Origin: Nocardiopsis sp. YSL2
Lineage (GTDB): Bacteria; Actinomycetota; Actinomycetes; Streptosporangiales; Streptosporangiaceae
DNA: 64,000 bases
Direction: 5' to 3'
Assembly: GCF_030555055.1 (NCBI RefSeq)
Contig: NZ_JAMOAO010000001.1
Location: forward strand, 3,162,001 to 3,226,000
Shown here piece after piece: positions 17,316-25,093 of the stretch. The notes under the pieces were generated by a model. It was not told the origin of the DNA. It saw only the letters and a list, made by a program, of their open reading frames with translations, and searched no databases. Both the position numbers and the translations under genes were made by a program. Every line of letters starts with the position of its first letter. The first letter of the stretch is position 1.

Positions 17316-17726
17316 ATGTCCCTCCATGCAGACAGGCCCCAGCACACCGTGACCATCCATCACGGGTGGTTCTACGGCCGCCCCGACCAGGTTGCCGCTG
17401 TACGCGCGTTCGTCGCCGACCGCCTGGGCGACTGCCCGGTCGTGGATGACGCGGTACTACTCACGAGCGAGTTAGCGACCAACGCCGTTCAGCACACCCC
17501 GTCCAACCTTCCCGGGGCGGGGTTCGGCGTCCTCATCGAGCACGAGCACGGCCACAGTGTGCGCGTCACTGTCCACGATGGGGGTTCGTACTTCGACGCT
17601 CCGTATGTGGCGCAGCCCGAACCCGACGCCGAACACGGTCGCGGCCTGTTCCTCGTTGACGCCCTGGCCACCTCATGGGGCAGCCACGCCACCCTCTCCG
17701 GCCGCAAGACCTGGTTTGAAATCTAA
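17316..17726 (+). CDS. ATP-binding protein, anti-sigma/RsbW-type GHKL kinase
   Basis: 136 residues. It shows the HATPase_c_2 fold: N-box ELATNAVQHT (about 52-61), G1 VHDGGS (about 87-92), and G2 GRGLFLVDALATSWG (about 109-123). Such stand-alone domains act as anti-sigma factors or partners of HTH regulators in actinomycetes, sometimes beside whiJ-type XRE genes. GAGGTG precedes the ATG at 17316. It is divergent from the XRE/ABM operon with shared palindromes, so it may belong to the element's own regulatory circuit, or interfere with host sigma-factor control. Confidence 0.88.
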   Translation: MSLHADRPQHTVTIHHGWFYGRPDQVAAVRAFVADRLGDCPVVDDAVLLTSELATNAVQHTPSNLPGAGFGVLIEHEHGHSVRVTVHDGGSYFDAPYVAQPEPDAEHGRGLFLVDALATSWGSHATLSGRKTWFEI

Positions 17727-17844
17727 TGGAAAATTAGGACTATGTGGTACTAAAAGTAGAACACCTCTCAAACATGCTCTCGGCGGATGGTCAATTTTGC
17801 TCCAGACCTCGCCTAACTTGGGTCTTCTGTGTGATGATAGCTAG

Positions 17845-18501
17845 GTGTGGATAGACCAACTGCAGGACATAGTTCTCAGTCTAGCCAGGTTTCTCAAAAA
17901 GGAGCCAGGCGTGGGAATCTCTGTCTTGGCTCTCCTTTTTACTGCTTCTTCTTTCTGGTGGTTGAATGCCAGAAGGGGGAGGTTGAAGTGCTTTCCTCCC
18001 CACTCGTTTGCAGCCAAGGTTTCACCCGATTCGATCTTGCTTCGATTTCCATTTGTTTTTTATAACCCTGGTGCCCAGCCTTTGGTGATAGAAAATCTTT
18101 CAATGAAATTTGACGCCGCCCAAGGGCGCGAAATGAAGTGGCATGGCGTGAGAACCACTCTTATGGCTGCAAGAGGTGCTGAAGACAAGATGGATCTCCC
18201 GGCAGTCTTTTTTGTTCCAGGGAGGAGTGCCCAGCAGCTCTTCTTGGAATTTAAGGGCGAGGGCTTTGAGTCGATCCTGGCGCCCAAGGAATTTAATGTT
18301 CGACTGAGAGTAAAGTTGGGCCATAGAAAAAAGTGGTCCTTGCTCAGAAAATTTCCGCTTCATCTTGAACGAGTTCGTCATCCTGGGAGCTACGCTGCCT
18401 ACTCTAATTCTCCTCTCGTTTTGACTGAGGCTGAAGTTGTAGAGATTGAGGCAGCCTTGAACCAGGCGGCAACACCAAGCAAAAAGAGGAACGAAAAATG
18501 A
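17845..18501 (+). CDS. AT-rich cargo gene: single-pass membrane protein of unknown function
   Basis: 218 residues from GTG 17845; a GTG at 17911 is also possible and has a better ribosome site (AAAAAGGAG 6 bases upstream), giving 196 residues that begin at the membrane helix. One helix (about 22-41, VGISVLALLFTASSFWWLNA) followed by basic ARRGRLK suggests the rest is cytoplasmic. It reads as a beta-sandwich (FVFYNPGAQPLVIENLSMKF; FNVRLRVKLGHRKKW). Base composition is far from the host: 18061-18120 has 27 G/C of 60. It is coupled to the next gene by ATGA. I do not recognise a family. Confidence 0.8.
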   Translation: MWIDQLQDIVLSLARFLKKEPGVGISVLALLFTASSFWWLNARRGRLKCFPPHSFAAKVSPDSILLRFPFVFYNPGAQPLVIENLSMKFDAAQGREMKWHGVRTTLMAARGAEDKMDLPAVFFVPGRSAQQLFLEFKGEGFESILAPKEFNVRLRVKLGHRKKWSLLRKFPLHLERVRHPGSYAAYSNSPLVLTEAEVVEIEAALNQAATPSKKRNEK

Positions 18502-19313
18502 TCCTTCGTGACTTCTACTACCTGGACACCGCCCGACTTTCTGACTATATTTCAAATCTCGATCCTGGGGACACGAAAGAAATAAGGGAGACTATAACTC
18601 AGGAGAGTGACCAGGGTCCTGGGGTGGTCGAGTTGGACGCTGATCCTGGTATTGTTCAAATGCCGCAGAAAAAGATGCGGGAGAGGGTGCTTCAGATTTC
18701 AGAAAAGCACTCCTTTAATCTCTTGTATGGAAAGATGCAGGAGAGCTTGGTTGAAATCGATGATGATGTTGATGTTTCTTCGCTGAAGAGAAGTGCAGTA
18801 GAGGTTACTAGGGAGTTTGAGCTTTCCCCTATTAACAATATGATCGACTCACTTTTTCAGCTTATCAAAATGATGCAGTCGATGGATGCCCCTGAACTGA
18901 AAGACGCGGAATCGCGGCAAATCATTACAATGATGTCCGTGCTCTTTCAGAACCCCGATGAAAAGAAGGATGAAACTTCGCTGGTTTCGATGGGCAATGA
19001 CGGAGAATTGTCTGTGGTCTTTTCTGCTCAGCAGCAGTACATGCTGCGAAACCTTAAGGATTTGGAGGGGGAGGCTACCTTGGTTGGGAAGGCAACCAAG
19101 GTCATCAAAGAGGGGGATAGCCTTGACCTTCTGAGCCATCTTCGCATTCTTCCTCGTTCCATTAGAAGGAACCAGGGTATGAGGGAATCTTTGATGAAGA
19201 TGTTTGAAGACTGGCCAAAAGAGCTGGGTTTGGGGCCCTCGGTCGGCCATGATTCTCTCGTGATCGAGGGGCCGGTTGTGGTAGTTGATCCACTAGCCGT
19301 ATTCATCGATTGA
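18498..19313 (+). CDS. AT-rich cargo gene: DUF6414-like protein
   Basis: 271 residues. The N-terminus FYYLDTARLSDYISNL resembles proteins annotated DUF6414, whose members start with a 'YYLD..RL..YLSQL' motif; recalled, not searched. The middle region is helical and charged (SPINNMIDSLFQLIKMMQSM), and the C-terminal half is mixed alpha/beta (LVGKATKVIKEGDSLDLLSH; HDSLVIEGPVVVVDPLAVFI). No catalytic motif is evident. ATG overlaps the previous stop (ATGA) and AGAGGA precedes it, so the pair is translated together. Composition is low-GC (18721-18780: 23 G/C of 60), with many AAA, GAT and TTT codons: recent transfer into the AICE. Confidence 0.82.
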   Translation: MILRDFYYLDTARLSDYISNLDPGDTKEIRETITQESDQGPGVVELDADPGIVQMPQKKMRERVLQISEKHSFNLLYGKMQESLVEIDDDVDVSSLKRSAVEVTREFELSPINNMIDSLFQLIKMMQSMDAPELKDAESRQIITMMSVLFQNPDEKKDETSLVSMGNDGELSVVFSAQQQYMLRNLKDLEGEATLVGKATKVIKEGDSLDLLSHLRILPRSIRRNQGMRESLMKMFEDWPKELGLGPSVGHDSLVIEGPVVVVDPLAVFID

Positions 19314-19344
19314 GCAGTGCCGAATTGGGCTGTATGGGATCAAG

Positions 19345-19439
19345 GCGACGGCGCAAGCGCCGTCGCAGCGGCCCTCGGCCGCCGCTCGGGCTGCGGGCTG
19401 CCGCCCGGTCCCGAGCGCACGGCCGTTGGCCGTGCGCTC
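19345..19439. repeat. Cluster of strong hairpins after the cargo operon
   Basis: A 10-bp perfect stem with AA loop (19345-19366) and a 12-bp perfect stem GAGCGCACGGCC with loop GTT (19413-19439), with CGCTCGGG/CCCGAGCG as an alternative pairing between them. No T tract follows. They may terminate the cargo transcript, or form part of a replication origin or transfer locus of the element. Confidence 0.6.
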
Positions 19440-19563
19440 CATGGCCGTTCGGATAGGTCCACACGGCGAGTGGGGCCAGAGCTGCCGAAGAGAACCATGG
19501 TGAAGCAGGCCATACCCGTTGCGCAGAGCTTTGAGTGCCAATGGTTGATGACGTGCTCAGATC

Positions 19564-19630
19564 CCGAGGTACCCGATAGCGGAGTGCGACTGTCTGGGGT
19601 GGCCGGCCCCGGCGCTATCGGGCACCTCGG
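19564..19630. repeat. 18-bp inverted repeat with 31-bp loop near attR
   Basis: The arm at 19564-19581 and its complement at 19613-19630 match at 17 of 18 positions; the core is CCCGATAGCG. The loop is GC-rich. It lies in the 540-bp gene-free stretch between the cargo and attR, where pSAM2-like elements could keep cis-acting replication or transfer sites. Its role is not determined. Confidence 0.6.
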
Positions 19631-19755
19631 CACGGCGGCGTGGTGACCGGCGTCCTGTGGTTGATCGAGCGATGGCGGGGGAGGAGCGCCCGTGCGGCAC
19701 CCCTGTGGCGGGCGGTCTGTGGCTCCGTCTGGGCAGGCGGGGAGAGCCGTGGTCT

Positions 19756-19785
19756 GACAGCAGCGGTGACAGCAACGACAGCAAC
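19756..19785. repeat. GACAGCAAC direct repeats near attR (candidate arm sites)
   Basis: GACAGCAGC (19756-19764), GACAGCAAC (19768-19776) and GACAGCAAC (19777-19785). The same nonamer occurs twice beside attL (9958-9977). In the excised circle both clusters would flank attP. Confidence 0.55.
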
Positions 19786-19855
19786 CGGCGTTGGACTCAC
19801 CCGGACCCACGCGGATATCCACCCCGCAGGCCAGCACCCCGACCCACCACTTACC

Positions 19856-19902
19856 CCGCCTGAAAAGCGGAAGGTCGGCGGTTCGACCCCGCCCCTAGCC
19901 AC
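19856..19902 (+). repeat. attR core, 47-bp direct repeat
   Basis: Exact copy of 9849-9895. Upstream of 19856 the sequence no longer matches tRNA-Phe, so this is a truncated 3' tRNA half and not a second tRNA gene. Confidence 0.96.
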
Positions 19903-19920
19903 TCACCTTGAGCAGCACCA

Positions 19921-19953
19921 ACGCCCGGAAGCCCACAGGCTCCGGGCGTTTTT
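19921..19953 (+). terminator. tRNA-Phe terminator, attR copy
   Basis: Same 9-bp plus 3-bp hairpin and T tract as 9914-9946. One of the two copies is the original chromosomal tRNA-Phe terminator and the other travels with the element. Confidence 0.85.
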
Positions 19954-20076
19954 CGTGCCCAGCGTCGGGGGGCGGCTTCAGGGGGTGCGCGTCGGGTGGG
20001 TCTCCCGGGGCATGGCTGAGGGCCCGGACGCGGGGTCCGGGCCCTTCGGGTCGGCGGTCAGCTCGCCACCGTCCGG

Positions 20077-21480
20077 TCAGGCCTCCATGACTTTGTCGGG
20101 GGACGTGCCGATGGACTTCCCGTCGTGGTTGATCACGCCGTCGTCCTCGCCGGAGAAGAACCGGCGGCCGTACACGAGCAGGCAGAGGACGATGCCCACG
20201 GCGAAGCCCCAGGCGGCACCGTTGAGGGCCAGGACGGCGCCGGTGACACCGGCGATGCCCAGGTCGGTGCGGCTGCGGGCTTCCAGGATGCCGACCTTGA
20301 CGCTCACGAACCCCTGGATGATGAGGGTCAGGGCGAGCGCCACGCCGAGGACGGGTTCGACCAGCGAGACGATCGGCAGCAGCCACAGGCCGGTGTTGGT
20401 GCCCCAGCGGAACGATCCGGCGCCGCCGAAGATGGACTGCATGGCGTCGCGGCCCTTCTTGTACCGCTCCGAGATGGCCACGTGCATGGCCGCCCACAGG
20501 GGGCCGCACATGGTGACGTCCGGGCCGATGATGCCCATGATGGCGTTGCGCCCGCCGAAGATGATGTGGGCGCGGTTCGGGTTGTAGGTGACCTTCTCGT
20601 CGGTGCGGACCTCGGAGGCCTCGTCGAGGACGGCGCGCGCCTGCAGGACGTCGCCGAAGACCACGATGTAGGCGGCGGCCACGGTGGGGATCGCGCTGAG
20701 CATCATCATCGCCGGGGGGAAGCCCACACCGAAGACGGTGTACTGCGTCCACAGGGTGACGAAGTCGGGTGTGGCGAAGCCCCATTCCAGGGTCGGCCAC
20801 GGCGCCTCGCCGAAGAGCGGGGCGACGACGACGGCGAGCAGGATGCACGGCAGGATGCCGAGGCTGCCGATCAGCCGCAGCACCCGGCTGTGTGCCTGGG
20901 CCCTGGCGAAGCCCTTGGAGTACAGCAGGACGAAGGCCAGACCGACGGCGATGGAGATCGTCCACGGGAAGGTCTCGAACCGGCCGCCCTCGGCGAAGAC
21001 GCTCTGGACCGCCGCGAAGCCGGCGCCCACGACGATCCCCGCGCGCAGCGCGTTCGGGATGAAGCGGACGACCTTCGAGGCCAGGCCGGTCACCCCCAGG
21101 GTGATCGACAGCGCCGCGAGGACGAGTTGGAAGGCGACGAGTGCCTGGACCCGTTCGGGGCCCTCGGGGAACTGCTGGCAGTAGACCATCAGCAGCGGGA
21201 TGGCCGGGGTGATCCAGCCGGGCACGACCGGGTCGCCCAGGAGGTGGTGGACCAGGTAGAGGAGCCCGTTGAGGACCACGACGGCGAGCGCCGCCTCGAA
21301 CGGCATTCCGAGGAGTTCGGTCAGCAGCGGGATCGCGGCGAGGTCGACCGCGCACATGACCAGGCCCTGGGTGTAGTCCTGCCACTGGAACCTGTAGTGC
21401 ACGAAGGGCAGCCGGACCTCGAAGGGGCCCGCCTTCCAGTGCGCCGAAGCCGCGTCCGGCCGGGAGGGTGTCTGACTCAT
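20077..21480 (-). CDS. NCS2/SLC23-type permease (nucleobase/xanthine permease superfamily)
   Basis: 467 residues with about 12-14 hydrophobic helices. WQDYTQGLVMCAVDLAAIPL, VPGWITPAIPLLMVY near residue 85 and FIPNALRAGIVVGAGFAAVQ near 140 resemble the UraA/SLC23 fold; a later IFGGRNAIMGIIGPDVTMCG is unusual. The substrate is unknown; its position 60 bp downstream of an alcohol dehydrogenase suggests uptake of a compound that enzyme oxidises. A perfect hairpin (21501-21522) lies between them. The ribosome site is weak. It faces attR of the AICE tail to tail, with a 120-bp gap. Confidence 0.7.
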   Translation of the reverse strand: MSQTPSRPDAASAHWKAGPFEVRLPFVHYRFQWQDYTQGLVMCAVDLAAIPLLTELLGMPFEAALAVVVLNGLLYLVHHLLGDPVVPGWITPAIPLLMVYCQQFPEGPERVQALVAFQLVLAALSITLGVTGLASKVVRFIPNALRAGIVVGAGFAAVQSVFAEGGRFETFPWTISIAVGLAFVLLYSKGFARAQAHSRVLRLIGSLGILPCILLAVVVAPLFGEAPWPTLEWGFATPDFVTLWTQYTVFGVGFPPAMMMLSAIPTVAAAYIVVFGDVLQARAVLDEASEVRTDEKVTYNPNRAHIIFGGRNAIMGIIGPDVTMCGPLWAAMHVAISERYKKGRDAMQSIFGGAGSFRWGTNTGLWLLPIVSLVEPVLGVALALTLIIQGFVSVKVGILEARSRTDLGIAGVTGAVLALNGAAWGFAVGIVLCLLVYGRRFFSGEDDGVINHDGKSIGTSPDKVMEA

Positions 21481-21500
21481 TGACCAGTACTTTCGTGATC

Positions 21501-21522
21501 CCCGGGCACGGTCGTGCCCGGG
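21501..21522. promoter_or_regulatory. Intercistronic hairpin between dehydrogenase and permease
   Basis: CCCGGGCACG-GT-CGTGCCCGGG, a perfect 10-bp stem in the 60-bp gap between the dehydrogenase stop and permease start. It may lower read-through or protect the upstream mRNA, making the two genes unequal in expression. Confidence 0.5.
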
Positions 21523-21540
21523 TCGGTGGCTACTCGGGGG

Positions 21541-22650
21541 TCACTCGTCGAAGACGATGACCTGGCGGACGGCCCTGCCCTCGGCGAGCTCGTCCATGGC
21601 CTCGTTGATCTCGTCCAGCCGGATGCGGCGGCTGATCAGGTGCTCCACGGGGAGTCGGCCCTCGCGCCACCACTGGGCGAACTTCGGGATGTCGCGCGCG
21701 GGGACGGCGGAGCCCAGGTAGGACCCGATGACGGTGCGCGCCTCGGCCGTCATCGTGAGCGGGGAGAGCCGAGCCGTGGCGGTCGGGTTCGGCAGGCCCA
21801 CCGTCACGGTGCGCCCGCCCGGGGCGGTGGCGGCGAACGCGGTCTCCAGGGCGCGCGGGTGCCCGGCGCACTCGATGGCGTGGGCGGCCCTGATCCCCAG
21901 GTCGGCCACCTCGTCGGGGGTGTAGGCGTGCGTGGCGCCCAGCCGCAGCGCCAGGTCCAGCTTCTCGGGGAGGGTGTCGACGGCGATGACGTCACCGGCC
22001 CCCTCCGCTACGGCGGCCAGCAGGGCGGCCACGCCCACCCCGCCGAGGCCGACGACCATGACGCTCTCGCCCTCCGCGGCCCGTACCGCGTTGAGGAGCG
22101 CGCCGCCACCGGTGAGCACCGCGCAGCCGAGGACCGCCGCGATCTCGGCCGGTACGTCGTCGTCGACGGGGACCAGGGAGGCGCGGTCCACGACGGCGTG
22201 CGTGGCGAATCCGGAGACTCCCAGGTGGTGGTGGACGGTCTCGCCGTCGCGGGTGAGGTGGCGCGATCCGTGCAGCAGCCGGCCGTCGTTGTTGGCGGCG
22301 CTGCCGGGCCCGCAGGGCAGCCGGCCATCGGTCCGGCAGCCGTCGCACGCACCGCAGCGCGGCAGGAACGTCATCACCACGCGGCGGCCGACGGCGATAT
22401 CGGACACCTCCGAGCCGACGGCCTCGACGCGGCCCGCGGCCTCGTGCCCGAGCAGCATCGGGACCGGGCGTACGCGGTTGCCGTCGAGCACCGACAGGTC
22501 GGAGTGGCACACTCCGGCCGCCTCGATCCGTACCCGGACCTCGGTCGGGCCGGGGTCGGCGAGCTCCACCCTGGTCACGCTGATGGGGGTCGACTCCGCG
22601 TACGGGCGCTGCCGCCCGATCTGCTCCAGTACCGCCCCGGTGATCTGCAC
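21541..22650 (-). CDS. Zinc-dependent alcohol dehydrogenase (MDR family)
   Basis: 369 residues from GTG 22650 after AAAGGACGG. Catalytic zinc ligands are visible in AAGVCHSDLSVLDG (Cys about 44) and GHEAAGRVEAVG (His-Glu about 66). The structural-zinc loop is CGACDGCRTDGRLPC. The nucleotide-binding motif VVGLGGVGVAALLA lies near 185. It is closest in feel to aryl/alcohol dehydrogenases of class III-like MDR enzymes, oxidising a primary or aromatic alcohol with NAD(P)+. Operon with the downstream permease; divergent from a GAF/PucR-type regulator that probably controls it. Confidence 0.9.
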   Translation of the reverse strand: MQITGAVLEQIGRQRPYAESTPISVTRVELADPGPTEVRVRIEAAGVCHSDLSVLDGNRVRPVPMLLGHEAAGRVEAVGSEVSDIAVGRRVVMTFLPRCGACDGCRTDGRLPCGPGSAANNDGRLLHGSRHLTRDGETVHHHLGVSGFATHAVVDRASLVPVDDDVPAEIAAVLGCAVLTGGGALLNAVRAAEGESVMVVGLGGVGVAALLAAVAEGAGDVIAVDTLPEKLDLALRLGATHAYTPDEVADLGIRAAHAIECAGHPRALETAFAATAPGGRTVTVGLPNPTATARLSPLTMTAEARTVIGSYLGSAVPARDIPKFAQWWREGRLPVEHLISRRIRLDEINEAMDELAEGRAVRQVIVFDE

Positions 22651-22809
22651 CGTCGTCCGTCCTTTCGTGTCGGCCCGCGCGAGGGCGGCCTCCGGGTCGT
22701 GGGGCCCGGTGCGCACCACCGCGTGGCGGATGACCAGGCAACTTACGGAAACTTAACGCGGCGGTGATGTGAGGCACGATGTGCTGGCGACCACTGATCC
22801 GCGTACGCT

Positions 22810-24495
22810 ATGTGCATGGCGAACACCATGCGGCGCTCGCGTGAGGACCTGCTGAGGGTCCTCCTCGACACGGCCACGGACCTCACCGCGCTGCGGGACG
22901 TGGAGGCCGTCCTCCAGGCGATCGTGCGCCGCACGCGCGCCATCGTCGGCGCGGACATGGCCTACATCAGCCTCAACGACCCCGAGCGCGGCGACACCTA
23001 CATCCGCCAGTCCGACGGCGTGACCACGCCCGCCTACCGGGCCCTGCGCATGCCGCTCGGGGTCGGGGTGCTGGGGCAGGTGGCCACCGGCCTGGCGCCG
23101 TTCCAGACCTCCGACTACCTGGGCGACGCGTCGGTCGTCCACGACCCGGAGGTGGACGAGATCGTGCGGGCCGAGGCGGTCGAGACGATCATGGGCGCCC
23201 CGCTCACCGTGGCGGGCCGGGTGATCGGCGCGCTCATCGTGGCCGAGCGGCGGTCCCGCCGGTTCGAGCCGGAGGAGGTCAGCTGCGTCGAGTCGATCGC
23301 CAAGCAGGCGGCGGTCGCGATCGACAACTCGCTGCGCTTCGAGGAGATGGCCCGCCGGACCGAACTGCTCAACGTGGAGCACCGGCGCAGTGCCGCCGAG
23401 CTGCAGCTGGCCACCCGGATGCTGGAGCTCGACCGCAGGCTCCTGGACGCGGTGATGGTCTCCCCGGACGTCGACCGCGTCCTCACCATCGGACGCGGCG
23501 CGCTCGACGACGACCTCTACCTGCGGGACGCCTCAGGCGGGCTGCTCGCCGCGACGGTGGACCGGGCGGCGGCGGACGCGGTCCCCGAGCCCGGCACCGC
23601 CGTCGCGATCACCGCGGCGGCCGAGACGCTGGGCACCCTGCACACGGGGTCGGTCCTGGACCCCGATGGCAGGGCGCTGCTGGAGAGGGTGGCCGTGCAC
23701 GCGGCCCTCGCCCTGCTCTTCTCACGTGCGGAGGAGGACGCCGACCTGCGCGGCCAGCACGAGCTGGTCGACGACCTGCTGTCCGGGGTGGATCTGCCGC
23801 ACGACCGGCTGGAGCGGCGGATGCGCCGGTGGGGCCTGCGCTCCGACGACCGCCTGTGGTGCGTGGCCCTGGACGTGTCCTTCGCGGACGCGCGGCGGTG
23901 CCGGCAGGTGCTGCGCGCCGCGGTCGGGCGGACCGTGATGATCGTGCACGAGGACCACCTGTGCCTGCTCACCGCCTCGCCCGCGTGGGAGGACGGGCTG
24001 CGTGCCGCGTTCGCCGGCCACGGCTGGCCGCTGCGGGCGGGCGCCGCCGGGCCGGTCACGGCGCCTCGGGACCTGCCCGACGCGCACCGGCGCGCGTCGC
24101 TCGCTCTCGGGTCGCTCGTCACCCTCGGCCGGGACGGCGTGCTCGACGGCGAGCGGCTGGGCATGGTTCACGCGCTTCTGGACCTGGCGCGGACCGGCGG
24201 TCTTCCGCGGTCGCTCACCCGCGCCGTCGACCCGCTGCTGGCCTACGACGACGAGCGGGGCACCGACCTGGCCCGGACCGCCTTCCACTACCTGGAGACC
24301 GACGGCAGTGTCGCGCGCGTCGCCGAGCTGCTGCACCTGCACCGCAACACCGTGCGGCAGCGGCTCACCCGTATCGGAGTCCTGATCGGCGCGGGGTGGG
24401 ACGCCTCCCCGCGCCGCCTGGAGACGCACCTGGCGCTGCACGTGCGCGACGCCCAGGTCGGTCTGCGCCGTCCCGGGGGACCCGCGAGAACCTGA
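22810..24495 (+). CDS. GAF-domain PucR/CdaR-type transcriptional regulator
   Basis: 561 residues. The N-terminal GAF domain (about 15-190) has VLQAIVRRTRAIVGADMAYI, MPLGVGVLGQVA and GAPLTVAGRVIGALIVAE. A middle region (about 300-430) resembles GGDEF-like/PucR linker domains. The C-terminal helix-turn-helix is ETDGSVARVAELLHLHRNTV then RQRLTRIGVL (about 495-525), the PucR/HTH_30 signature. Such proteins sense a small ligand through GAF and activate divergent catabolic operons, here dehydrogenase plus permease (160 bp away). The start is ATG 22810 or the in-frame ATG 22816; no clear ribosome site. Confidence 0.88.
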   Translation: MCMANTMRRSREDLLRVLLDTATDLTALRDVEAVLQAIVRRTRAIVGADMAYISLNDPERGDTYIRQSDGVTTPAYRALRMPLGVGVLGQVATGLAPFQTSDYLGDASVVHDPEVDEIVRAEAVETIMGAPLTVAGRVIGALIVAERRSRRFEPEEVSCVESIAKQAAVAIDNSLRFEEMARRTELLNVEHRRSAAELQLATRMLELDRRLLDAVMVSPDVDRVLTIGRGALDDDLYLRDASGGLLAATVDRAAADAVPEPGTAVAITAAAETLGTLHTGSVLDPDGRALLERVAVHAALALLFSRAEEDADLRGQHELVDDLLSGVDLPHDRLERRMRRWGLRSDDRLWCVALDVSFADARRCRQVLRAAVGRTVMIVHEDHLCLLTASPAWEDGLRAAFAGHGWPLRAGAAGPVTAPRDLPDAHRRASLALGSLVTLGRDGVLDGERLGMVHALLDLARTGGLPRSLTRAVDPLLAYDDERGTDLARTAFHYLETDGSVARVAELLHLHRNTVRQRLTRIGVLIGAGWDASPRRLETHLALHVRDAQVGLRRPGGPART

Positions 24496-24555
24496 GCCGC
24501 GCCGCCGTGGTCCCATACGGGTGTTCCATCGACGACGCCCCCAGGAGAAGACCCC

Positions 24556-25062
24556 ATGGCGCCTTCCCCGGCCGACCGGCCGAGTGAGACCGAACAGCTC
24601 CGACAGCGGCTCCAGCGTCTGGAGGTGCGCTTCCACGCGCACGCCTACGACGCGGAACGGCTGCGGGCCGCCACGGCCCTGCTGACCGGGGGCATGGTCG
24701 TCGCGCTGCTGTCGCGCGCTCTGCCGTGGGCGAGCGACGAGAGCTGGGTTCCGTCGGGCGACGACACCACGCTCCCCGCCGTCCTCCTCTGGGTGGCCCT
24801 GGCCGCGCTGGCGGGGGTCGTGGTGCGCTATCTGCTCCGTCCGTCCCGCTTCCTGCTGGGGGCGGTCGTGGCGCTGGCGTGTGTGCCGCCGGCCGTCCTG
24901 CTGGTCGAGTGGGCGGTGGCCGCGGCCGCTGCCGCGGAATCCGACTATTTCAGCGACGTCGCCGACCCGCAGACCGGTCGGCACTTCCTGCTCATGGTGC
25001 TCGGGTGCGCGGTGGTCGGGGGAACCGCCGCCTGGCTGCTCCAGGAGGAGCGGTCCTCCTGA
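24556..25062 (+). CDS. Hypothetical membrane protein (4 TM)
   Basis: 168 residues. A short N-terminal amphipathic/coiled-coil-like stretch (TEQLRQRLQRLEVRFHAHAY) is followed by four hydrophobic segments: LLTGGMVVALLSRALPW, AVLLWVALAALAGVVVRYLL, FLLGAVVALACVPPAVLLVE and FLLMVLGCAVVGGTAAWLL. AGGAGAAGACCCC precedes the ATG. No family recognised; it follows the PucR-type regulator by 60 bp on the same strand and may be read from its own promoter. Confidence 0.75.
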   Translation: MAPSPADRPSETEQLRQRLQRLEVRFHAHAYDAERLRAATALLTGGMVVALLSRALPWASDESWVPSGDDTTLPAVLLWVALAALAGVVVRYLLRPSRFLLGAVVALACVPPAVLLVEWAVAAAAAAESDYFSDVADPQTGRHFLLMVLGCAVVGGTAAWLLQEERSS

Positions 25063-25093
25063 CCGGAACAGCCCGGCGGCAGGGGCACACCGC

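Larger units (their letters stand above)
9849..19902. mobile_element. Integrative and conjugative element (AICE, pSAM2-type) in tRNA-Phe
   Basis: About 10.0 kb bounded by 47-bp perfect direct repeats; the 5' copy completes tRNA-Phe. Contents from attL: tyrosine integrase, excisionase and RepSA-like initiator with overlapping stops and starts, a small antisense membrane ORF, FtsK/SpoIIIE-type DNA translocase, small conserved gene, pSAM2-activator-like gene, XRE-TPR regulator with ABM-fold partner, divergent ATP-binding protein, and an AT-rich two-gene cargo. This is the defining set of an actinomycete AICE, which excises, replicates by rolling circle and moves double-stranded DNA through one FtsK-like protein. 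All core genes look intact, so mobility is plausible. Confidence 0.95.

Noticed and set aside
19314-19855. Open frames between the cargo operon and attR.
   Set aside because: They run through perfect hairpins and repeats and give Gly/Arg/Ala/Pro-rich sequence on both strands; better explained as cis-acting DNA.
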